From Symsagittifera roscoffensis (taxonomy: Eukaryota > Xenacoelomorpha > Acoela > Convolutidae), in the NCBI RefSeq assembly GCF_963678635.1, contig NC_087071.1, positions 36,015,680 to 36,079,679 on the forward strand: 64,000 nucleotides of DNA. The letters run 5' to 3'. Shown one piece after another: positions 50,305-60,300 of this stretch. How positions within the stretch are numbered: position 1 is the first letter of the stretch; each line of letters opens with the position of its first letter. The notes below the pieces were generated by a model. It worked only from the letters and a program-made list of their open reading frames with translations. It was not told the DNA's origin and ran no database searches. The position numbers and the translations under genes were made by a program.

Positions 50305-50567
50305 TTCAATATTTGAAGTGAGCCTTAAGCCGCATTCAGTTTCAGTACAAAGCCAAAAAAAATTTTGGTTGTAGCTTCGATTGTTTTAAATAAAAATATC
50401 CGCCATAATACAAATTGCAACCCTCTCCCTTTTAAAAACTTCAATTTGACTCATTTTTTAAGAATCTGATAGTTCTGTTTGAATTAAATGTTTAAGAGTG
50501 ATATGTAATTTGTTGATAAGTGAACAAAATAAGGCGTGAAAATTGTTTGGAAAGATCCTACATGTTC

Positions 50568-51145
50568 ACGCTGTACTTTTATTGCTGCTTCTACATTAAG
50601 GACGGTGGGCGAATCATTTGATGGATCATAGATTCAGCTGATGGCACCCTAAGAGCCATCAAATCCGAGCGTATTAAGCTCAGAATATTTTGATAAGTGT
50701 TTTGATTTATGCTGTTTCTCGTGTATAACTTGTTTTCCTCCGTTTATGCATGCTTAAATGTCATAAAACACTAAAGCAAGATTATTTTGTCCTGTGTTTT
50801 TTTTAATTTTCTTTTTTTTTTCACGTTCTATGAAAATAATTGAAAGGTATGCCTCATTTGTAGTTTCATTAGTATTGTTCAAAAGTACTTATAATTTTTC
50901 AAAAACAAGCTTGTACAGTATCTGTTCGTCTTTGTGCTCCATGTATTCATAAATTATTTTTCTGATTGTAAATTTTTTTGAAAGGTTTTGACACTTTCGG
51001 AATTGGCTGTTTTTTACTTTTTTCTGAACTGATAAATCTAAGTTCCTGTATAGTGTTTCAAAATTTTGCGGTTATTACAATTGTCTTATTTGAAAAAATT
51101 TAAAAAGTTTTTGTTTTCAAATTTTTCATGAAGTGCATTTTACAA
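50568..51145. other. Spacer between the two MULE copies
   Basis: It contains a third copy of the GCTGATGGCACCCTAA module (about 50580-50700), which can fold as GATGGC/GCCATC. The rest is AT-rich with no coding sequence. Confidence 0.5.
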
Positions 51146-52842
51146 ATTGTTTCATCTGAGTTATTGATAGTATAATTTGTTTCAATGTTTTTTTGCTGAT
51201 AATTGGAAAGAAACTTGCAAATGCTGAGAAGTTCTGCTTCGCCTGTCATTTATGAAAAATAATCTTATTCAGAAATAGAATTGGTGGCAGAATTTTCTGC
51301 GTTTACGTCTCAAATGGCATAAATTTCAAAAAAATTCCCAAATGGCATAAATTTCAAAAGAGTTCCCGAATGGCATAAAAATAGTTAATTTCCCAAATGG
51401 CATAAATAGTCTAACTTTTAAAAAGTGGCATTGAGGTTTAAATTAATTTGAAAATCATATAACCGGAATATTCAACAGAAATAAAGAAATCAATCGATTT
51501 TCAATTTTTACAAGTTTTGTCAGATATCTGAAATACTATCCCAATATTCGTCAATATCAGGTGATTAGGCTTCGAATCTCTGTTTCACGTTGCAAATGAT
51601 TGCGTTTAGGTTTCTCCATTATTTTGTGGAACATCAGCTTGCTTTGGAATTGCTTTAAGATCTTTTCAAGTTTCCTTCATTTTGTAAAGTTTTAACAAAC
51701 ACCCAAAAACTTGGGCAAATTCGACGACCTCCGAGTGCTCCGCCCGGCATAAACGTTGTAGATATTTGGTAGAAATTGATACAACCAAGTGGCCTCAAAA
51801 TAGTTTAAAAAGACAGTATGATTTGTAAATTGTGGAAACCAGTAATCTTGTCGATGTTTCATGAAGTACCTTGTGAAATTTTTGGCGGACATAAATTACT
51901 GATAGAAAAACTAGGGTAATGAACTTTTGAATAAATTAGTTAAGTCTTTACCATTTTTGTAATGTGTAAATAATCCCAAACCGTTTATTTTTGACAAAAT
52001 TGCTTTGGAGAAAAGCAATAAAAATCCTCGAATTTTGACTGTTCGAAAGTCTGTTTTCATTGCTGCCTGAAACACAAGATTTTTGAAACTCTGCTCATAG
52101 TGGTCATCTCAAAAACTGATAACAATGTCTAGGTTAGAAGTGACAGAAATGTTGTATCTCACCTTGAATCCTAGCTCAAAAGCTCACATAATTTTTTTGA
52201 TTTTAAGTTGTAGGTCTCTCTGTTGATTTTTAACAAATTTCTTTTCCTCCTGCGTTTCTTAACGATTCGATAGTTCAGGGGATTTTTGGCACCATTGTGT
52301 ATCGTTGGCGATACTGTGTCGGTTTTACATTTTTAAATGAGGAGAGGCTTGTATCACTTGTTCCGGCTAGAATTTTTTTGTAACTTTGCCTTCTGAGTCG
52401 AGTGGGTTTTGGGAATTTTTCCGTAAGAATTTGAGGTATTAAAGTGAGATCTTAATAGCGGTTAGAGTCGGGCATATGGGCATGTGAAGTTGGATGAGTT
52501 AACAAGGTATTCATTTCAATATTTGAAGTGAGCCTTAAGCCGCATTCAGTTTCAGTACAAAGCCAAAAAAAATTTTGGTTGTAGCTTCGATTGTTTTAAA
52601 TAAAAATATCCGTCATAATACAAATTGCAACCCTCTCCCTTTCAAAAACTTCAATTTGGCTTATTTTTTAAGAATCTGATAGTTCTGTTTGAATTAAATG
52701 TTTAAGAGTGATATGTAATTTGTTGATAAGTGAACAAAATAAGGCGTGAAAACTGTTTGGAAAGATCCTAGATTTTCACGCCTCAAAGTTTTCACACATT
52801 TAGCGAAATTGTTTATGCCATTTGGTAATTATGCCATTTGGA
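51146..52842 (-). mobile_element. Degenerate MULE element, copy 2, with inverted CAAATGGCATAA termini
   Basis: Copy 2 keeps both ends. Left: four CAAATGGCATAAA motifs at 51310-51405. Right: the inverse TTATGCCATTTGG twice at 52811-52842. The interior has shortened transposase pieces (51892-51692 and about 52515-52230, minus strand). An inverted repeat GGCGTGAAAA/TTTTCACGCC spans 52743-52782. Compared with copy 1, it has deletions of about 40 and 220 bp. Confidence 0.7.
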
Positions 52843-53685
52843 TTCTACATTTTGATTGTTCCTGAGCTGATAAGCGAAAATTTTAAGTGTTCATGAACGA
52901 AGTGCTTGTGAAGTGTTGAAAAATTAAGCGAGTTTTCCTCATTCAAGCAAATTGGTTCTTCTTTTAAGGAAAGGTTTAACCTTTTCTGGATTTGCATGTT
53001 GGACTCGCTGCTTCTCAAATTCGTTTTCCTAATTGAATAGAAAACTGCGATTTCGGTTAATAGAATTAAGAAGAGCGAAACAAGGAGAACCGCCGCTCAG
53101 CTAAACTTTTAGACTTTAATTTAAATGTTAGAACTCTAAACTGTAAAACTCGACAAAGTTTCAGAGTCAATTTCTTGGCACTCATTTTTCAATTCCCCTG
53201 GGTAATATAAAGTCTTATTTTTTTTGTTAGCCCGCTGTTTTGAAATAGAAGTGTTCTTCCTTGTGTTTGCCAAAAGCGAGTTTTTTTTGTTTCTCTTGTG
53301 ATACTTTTAGTTCAGTAAATTTTTGACATTCAATTTTTGATTAAGTTTTTAAATCAGATTTTTGTTTTGGTCAGTTGAAGTTTCATTGTGTGTTGTTTTC
53401 CCGATCTTGAAGTCAGGAGGAAATTTTTATTTGGAAGGAAGTTCGTTTTTTTTTCATCGACGCTTCTTTTGACGCTTCTTTTTATGTAGGGAGGAACTTT
53501 GTATTTGGAGAAAAATCATCTCCATTTTCTTGGAAAATCAGGAGTCACAACCAATCGTTTGATGGGGTTGAGTGATACATCATATTAAGGCTCCTGCTAT
53601 TTTGGCTTGATCGATATTTAAATATTTCGAAATGTTTTATTTGAAAGTTTTCTCGCCGTCGAGAAGACTTCGTTTTAAGTTATTA
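52843..53685. other. AT-rich intergenic sequence
   Basis: No coding sequence. There is a small direct repeat GACGCTTCTTTT near 53459-53480. Nothing else can be supported. Confidence 0.5.
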
Positions 53686-53693
53686 CTATGACG

Positions 53694-54063
53694 CAGTGGC
53701 GGACCTAGGATTTTCTCGAGGGGGGGGGGGGGGAGGCGAATTTTCAAAAAAAAAAACGCTAGTTCGACCAAATTGATTTTCCGAGCTCTCCTAAAGCACT
53801 GAAAACCGCAGGCAAATTTTTAAAAAGACAGGTCAAAAAAGCCGTTTTTGGGCACTTTTTTGAAAATTTTGATAAAAAAAAAGCGCGCTCCCCCTCAAAG
53901 TTAGTATATATAGAAAAATTTTAGGGTCGGTTGGCCAAAATTGGATTTCTCAAAAGTACCAAGGGGAGGGACCCTTTGGGTCGGCAAGTGGTCGAATCCC
54001 TGAGGGCGGGGGGCGTCTGCAAACCGCCCCCCCCCCCCCCCCCCCCCCGTAAATCCGCCCCTG
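53694..54063. mobile_element. hAT-like MITE 1 (370 bp) with 8-bp target duplication
   Basis: The left end CAGTGGCGGACCTAGGATTTT and the inverse of the right end, CAGGGGCGGATTTACG, are hAT-style terminal inverted repeats. The flanks are CTATGACG (53686-53693) and CTCTGACG (54064-54071), an 8-bp target duplication with one change. A G14 tract near the left end and a C22 tract near the right end belong to the inverted arms. It has no ORF. The body is shared with the element at 62226. Confidence 0.85.
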
Positions 54064-54125
54064 CTCTGACGGACAAATTTATAGTGAAGAGTCGCTATAT
54101 TTTCTGATTTCAAGCTACTTATACT

Positions 54126-54160
54126 CAGGGGCGGATCTAGAGGGATTTTCTCGAGGCATG
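54126..54160. mobile_element. Left terminus of a second hAT-like MITE (truncated)
   Basis: CAGGGGCGGATCTAGAGGGA followed by TTTTCTCGAGG is the same terminus as in the neighbouring element. No matching right end was found; the sequence runs into the satellite-like array. Confidence 0.65.
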
Positions 54161-54239
54161 CATAAATTGTGCATGCATAATTTGTGTTCAAAAGCTCAAT
54201 AAAAATCAAAATTGCAAAAAAGAGACATTCCTGTATGAA

Positions 54240-55920
54240 AAAGATATTGGGATTGGGTTTTAAATTTATTATTTATTTTTTTTGAGACGCTTTGGAAACT
54301 TTTTTCAAAAAGTTTAGTTTTTCTCAAAAACTACTTTATAGTTTTTTTTTAAATGGTACCAATGGGAAGTCCGCTCACTAGGCTTTGGAGTACGTAATTT
54401 CCTAAGCGCTTTTTACCTTGCCCCACTTTCTACAGCCTTCGAAAAAGTGTGTGGGCGATTTTTTTACCTATATTTTTGATTTTTGACCCTCACAAATCTG
54501 AGATTTTGGGTTAATGGATATAAAAAGTTGTGGAACGCTCCCCTACACAAAAAGTTTTGACCCTCGGAAAGGTCAAATTTTCGATTCTGTGTCCGTTTTT
54601 GAAACTTTTTGATTTTTTCTCAAAAACTACCCTCCCAAACCTGAAACTTTGGGCTCAGTGGGTAGATCGGCTTAAGTGAAGCTCCCCTGCATGCAAAATT
54701 TTGCCCACTGAAGCTAGAAAACCACCCTCCCGAATCATTTTCAGCTGCCAAACCCATGTTTTTTTACACAAAAAGTATTGGCTCTCGGAAAAGTCTGGTT
54801 TTTTATGGAAATTTTCGATTTTTTTACCGTTTTTTGACACTTGATTTTTCTGAAAAACTACACTCCCAAATCTAGATAGAGTTGTGGGAGGGTCCCCTGC
54901 ATAAGCGGTTACGCACAATTTTTATACAATAAAGTTATGGCGCTCGGAAACGTCAAATTTTCAATTTTTAACCGTTTTTCGTGAACTTTTTTTTTTACTT
55001 TTCTCGGAAATTACCCTCCCAAAATTGAGGTTTTCTTTTGGTTCGAGAATACGGGTTGTGGGATTCTCTCCGACTAAGTTCTGGGAAGCTCTGTTTTAGT
55101 GGCTAATTCAAAATGTTTGTTACGAAAATTATTTTAACCCTCGCAATAGTCGTATTTGTGACTTTTGACTAAAGTTTGATTTTCGAACGTTCAAACGTTT
55201 TGACTTTTCTCGAAAACCACCCTCCCAAATCTTAGCCTTTGGTTGTAATGGGCAGAAAGGGTTTCGTGAAGCTGCCTACTTAAGCGGTTATGCCCAAAAC
55301 GTTATGGTTCTCGGAAAAGTCAAATTTCGATTTTTTACCGTTCTAAAAACGGAGATTTCGGATTCAATAGGTCGAACGGGTTGTAGTGCATTTACAGATA
55401 TGACCTTTTTTACGCGCATAAGTTACGGTTCTCGGAAAAGTACGGCTTTTGATTTTTTGGCCGTTTTTTTTCATCTTTTCTCCAAAACTACCCTCCTAAA
55501 TCTGAGATTTTGGATTCAATGGAAAGAACGGGTTGTTGAAAGCTCCTCTGCTTGAGCTGATACGCACAAATTTTTTCGCTAAAAAAATTACGCTCGGAAA
55601 AATATGAGATTTTAAATTTTTGACTTAGATCGAAAATTAACATCCCAAACCTGAGATTTTGGGTTCAGTCAAAAAAAGGGGGTTGAGCGAAGCTCTCCAT
55701 TGTAAGCGTTCACGTCTAAGTTTTCTTACAAAAAGGTTATAGCCTTCAGAAAAGACGTTTTTTTTTATTTCTTGTTCTATTTGTGACAATTTTTGTCTCT
55801 TCTCGAAAACAACTCAATCTGATATCAAGGTTTTAATCGTGACAATAGGTTGTGGGAAGACTCCGTACATGAGATGCTACGCCTTAAAACTTGAAAAAAG
55901 TTGTCTCTGGGAAAATTGGT
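54240..55920. repeat. Diverged satellite-like array
   Basis: A motif close to TCTCAAAAACTACCCTCCCA, followed by AATCTGAGATTTTGGGTTC, then GGGTTGTGG..AGCTCCCCTGC, then a CGGAAAAGTCAAATTTTCGA segment, recurs about nine times. Units begin near 54318, 54612, 54710, 54846, 54997, 55207, 55478, 55622 and 55800, at irregular spacing of roughly 100-290 bp. Units differ greatly, so the array is old. A short ORF inside it has no recognisable product. Confidence 0.75.
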
Positions 55921-56687
55921 AAATCACAAAAATTTTCCTTCATATTTTAAGAGAGCAGCAACTAAGGTTTTGGATAAAGCCCAATTTGTAAATTTTTGAA
56001 ATTACCTATTTCATTTGGCATCAGTACAACAAAATTGAAAATTATCAAACAGGTACCGCCAGCAGTCTGATATCAAATTTCGATAAACTTTGTGATAAAC
56101 AGGGCTTTCATTTTTTGGTATCAGAATCAAAAAAAACTTCGCCCCTTATGAGCCTTATCTAAAGTTGAGCGAAAAACCCAACCTACGCTACAATTCCTTA
56201 CTGCCTTGTTCGTGTCGTTGTCCGAACAATGATAACAATCCAGTTTTTCACAAAGGGTTTTTTTCGATAGGAAAAATTTAATCAAAAACTTTTCAAGTTG
56301 ATGTTGGCTTGCAATTGTTTTACTTGCTCTCTGAAACCGATGATTGTGCATCATTTTTTTTGTTTCCTTGAGTTCATTTACGCTTTTTAAAATTTATCTA
56401 ATGGCTATTTTCAGTTTTCCTAATTTAACTTGTTTCTTATAGCTGCCAAACAGGTACTTCTAGATTCCATTTTCCTGTAAATCTTATTTTTCGAATTCTG
56501 TTTCATTGCCAGAAGCGTGCTAAGTAGACCCCTGGTTGCCCTGGTTCTTTGCAAAGTTTTTTTAATTTCCTGATGACGTTTTAAAAATAAAGTTATTTAT
56601 TAGTTGTTTCGAGTTACCCTTCAGTAAAGTTAAATCGTTGAAATTTTTATGGAAATTGATTCCACTTATCAAACATGTTTTTTCCAG
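55921..56687. other. Region upstream of the JmjC/TPR gene
   Basis: AT-rich, with a decayed MITE right end near 56360. It ends in a strong acceptor (GTTTTTTCCAG, AG at 56686-56687). The promoter cannot be located; an upstream non-coding exon is likely. Confidence 0.45.
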
Positions 56688-57374
56688 GTCACATGATAAA
56701 TATACTCGCAATTTCTTCTGGACAATGTTTGACATTAAAAGACGATATCAGAATGTCGAAAATCTTCTGAACGACCAAAATGGAGCTCGATTTGCGGATG
56801 AGGCGACAATACGTCAGGAAAAAATAACACACATCAAGCATAATGTGAAAAATTTGCATATTTTAGCATATTTTGTTATAGCTATTTTAGTTTGTCTTTA
56901 TGCTTTCCGTCTGATTTCAAACCACTCAAGCGACACAAGTCCAGAAATATCTCTTAAAGACGTAGCCAATAAAGCTATTGTTTCGGATCCGTTTGCCAGT
57001 ATTTATAACTTGGATTTGTCTTATTTCACTGGGGTTATGAAAGATAATTTGAAACGAAATAGTCAGAGCGATTTACCTGGTCAACTGGACTCGGGTAATA
57101 TTTGTGATTTACGTCGATTTTTCTTACACGAAGCTACAAAGGCTAAATTTATTTCGGATTACCGCAACAAAAAAGCGGTGCTGTTTTACGGCGATGTTTT
57201 GAATGATTGGGTACACCCTAATGCGTGGCAGTATTCGAATTTGAACTCGACCTTTAAAGATACGATTGTTCAGTTCGGACGATCGGTTGATTCGGATTTT
57301 GAGTTACGAGAGACAACTTTCAGTAATTTTCTGAAGAATCTAATTGGTCAAACTGATTTGAGAGGCGAGCCATG
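56688..57374 (+). CDS. JmjC/TPR gene exon 1 (N-terminus and membrane anchor)
   Basis: The acceptor-like TTTTTTCCAG ends at 56687. The frame is open across the exon, and the first ATG in frame is 56725 (ACAATGTTTGAC). It encodes the transmembrane segment and about 150 lumenal residues (LFYGDVLNDWVHPNAWQYSN and others). The donor GTTAGT starts at 57375. Confidence 0.82.
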
Positions 57375-60300
57375 GTTAGTTGATAGGTTTTTTCCCATTA
57401 TAGTCCCACAGGAAAATATAACCTCCCATAATTGTAAAGTCATAGCGTGGAGGGTCTATATTTTTATTAGGCTGGGTATGATAGTAAAAACCCGTTTTTT
57501 GTCTAGTAAAGCTTTCATTGTTGAGTTGACTGCATTGCTTCGCTTCATAAAATAAAGGGGAAACTCACGCAATGATCGTTTTAAAAAAGTCCAAAATTTT
57601 CAAAAATGGCTATAAAATTGATTTTGAAAAAGTATTTTTGTTGGTACTTAATTTAATGTTCCGAAAGATTTTTCTATAATACATTACACTTTCTTTTTTG
57701 ATCAGTTTTTTTTATTTCTAATATTATCGAAGTGAAGAGAAACATTGATTCTGTTTTATAGGCAAATACGGGACTCACAAATTCTATCCAGCAACAGGAA
57801 ATCACTGCTCAAGACTAAGACGTTCTTCCCAGACGAATGGGTTAGTTTAATTTTATGAAATATATATTAATACATGTTGAGGTCAAACAGTGGTTAAGCT
57901 TTTTGAGGTGAAAGCCGGGGACTTTCTGACTTTAGCCACCCTTTCTTGTCACAGAAAATCTTGTCTGATATTGTCACAGAAAATCTGATATTAGTTCCAC
58001 TAAAATGTTCCTTGGACACAAATTTAAAGGCCCTCATTCTGTAATTTTGTTACTTTGTGTGAAGTTTGGCGGTGTAACTGGGTGGTAATTCTTGAAGGAA
58101 CCAAAGCTGCCATGTCGGAAGATACAATTAATAGCAAAAATTTGGAACAGACAGAAATAATTTAAAAGAGCGAATTGCCAATTTTGACCAGTTTTTGCAT
58201 GCAAACTTGAGCTTTCAGTTGGCCTTGAGTCAAATTTTTTGTCTGAAAAATTAGTTTTTGCATGCAAAAGTTTTCTGAAATAGGTCATGCTCTTTTTAAT
58301 TTATTCTGTTTTTCCAATTTTTTGCAACTCTCAATGAGGTTGTGTAACCGAATATAAAAATTGAAAAATGAATTAACTGTTTAGAATTCTGCCAAGTCTG
58401 ACCTGCAGCTGGGCACAACTCTCTCGTCGACTGGATTCAAAATGAGCCCATCTGGTCCCACTATGGTTGGAGTTGTGAAGGGAAGAACCAGACTGTTTGT
58501 GTATCCAACTTCAGTCACGCCACCTGCAGGCTAGTTTGAACAGTACTGACCAAATTTCAGACCTATTTAACGGCTTTTTCAACAACGGGTAGTTTTTTTG
58601 TATTTGTAGTTTTTTTCAGTCTAAAGGATCACGAGTTCTCAAGAGAATTGCTACTGCATCTTAGCTCTTCAGACTTGCTCACTGCCTTTTGATGTCCTCT
58701 CAATTGTAGTTGTATTGTGGCAATATTTAAACTGATTTACACTTTTGGTTGGGTTACGTAGCAGTATTTAGACAACTGTGTATTCCTACTTGCCAGTAAA
58801 CAGACAATTACTGTATTAACCAATCAGCATCGAGATGGGAAAGCGAACTTTCGAAATAAATAATTATTACTTATTAATTTTTTCCTTGTCTCGATTGGTT
58901 AATACAGTATTTGTCTGCTTACTGACGAGTAGGAGTACGCGGTTGTCTAAATACAGACTGCCCTCGTTTTGATTGTTATGTATAAAAAAGCGAAATGAAG
59001 ATAATTATTTAGGCAGTAGTTTTTCATGAAATGAATTTTTCGCAGCTTGACTTTTGATTTCTCTGAAATTCAAAATCATTTGTTGAAAGAAAAACAAATT
59101 AAGCTCTGCAAAAAAGCAGTTGCTAATGGCGTGAAAAATTGTGAATAATTTTTAGTTTCCACAGTTGATTTAAACTTTCAGATTTCCCAGCGGGAGCGAA
59201 AACGTGATAGTGTGATCTATTTTTCTCTAATTCTGTTAGTTTTATGAAAAAAGTGTCATTAATTGTAAATTTTCTCAAAATACTCAGAGCTGCAACGCGA
59301 TATATTTTTCCTTCGAATTTTTTCAATAACTTTTTTCGGTTTTCTTGAGTTCATTGACACTTTTCCCAATTTCTGTTGTTTTATGTTTTTTTTTCACGCT
59401 ACTTCATGCGTACCTTGGTGTGTTGAGTGATATATCACGATGAAGCGCTTTCAGTCATAATTTGGATTGCAATGAAAAACTCGGAGAAATAGTTTGAGTT
59501 TCTGATTTAAAAAACTTAGTATTTTGTCAGTTTTTGCTTTTCAGAGCTTATCGTGACAATGACATGAATTAACATAAATTTTAAGTCGTTTGAAAGATTA
59601 AAGTGACTAAATTGTTGTTTTTAGAAGCTAATGATTGATTTTTTTCAAAATGTTTTTAAAATGTGACTGTATCGGAAACCTATGTGATTGCACAGCAACC
59701 TGCTGCTTTTGTAATTTTCTCAATTGTTGATTCTAGGCTACGAGCATGACGTGGACATGCTCTCGTGGTTTCAGTTGATCTACCCGAAATTGAGAAGAGA
59801 CGATGAAAACAGGCCGATGGAGTGTATCTTGGAAAAGGGAGATATCGTCCACATTGTGAGTAAATGATTAAGCAGTTTTATGTCAAGGGATCGGTGTAAT
59901 TATTGAGCTGGCTTGAATAGCGCAATGCTTATGAAAAAATATAGACTCTCAGGGCTTGATTTATGTTTTTGAAACGTTCATAGTAGAAGAGTTATAATAA
60001 TAGGCTATAGCCAAGCTACTTTCGTATTGATATATCAAATTTTATAAATCATGTGTTAAAATGTTGTAGACAACAAATCAGCATATTGAAAATATTCTAT
60101 AAGCAGTAAAGTTTCTTCTTTTTTGCTCTTATTTTTCTGTTTACACTTGCGATCAGTTAAGTGTATTATTACGAACTTTCTTCTTTTCTAACCTAACTCG
60201 CAAATAAAAGTGTTCACTTAATTGGAAATTTCACTGTAGCATTGGAAATTGCATATCATCTGTTCTCTGCTGTATTTATGGCCAGTGTTTGGTACTTGTT

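Larger units (their letters stand above)
48678..50567 (-). mobile_element. Degenerate Mutator-like (MULE) element, copy 1
   Basis: It is closely repeated as 51146-52778, with indels. The left part carries four copies of a CAAATGGCATAAA motif (48842-48945). The interior encodes MULE transposase pieces on the minus strand (50304-50029, then 49620-49086). The right end of this copy is replaced near 50567 by other repeat sequence. Confidence 0.7.

Noticed and set aside
57376-57555. Continuation of JmjC exon 1 to the stop near 57555
   Set aside because: The open frame past 57374 loses similarity and a GTTAGT donor there joins exon 2 in phase, completing the GEPW segment.
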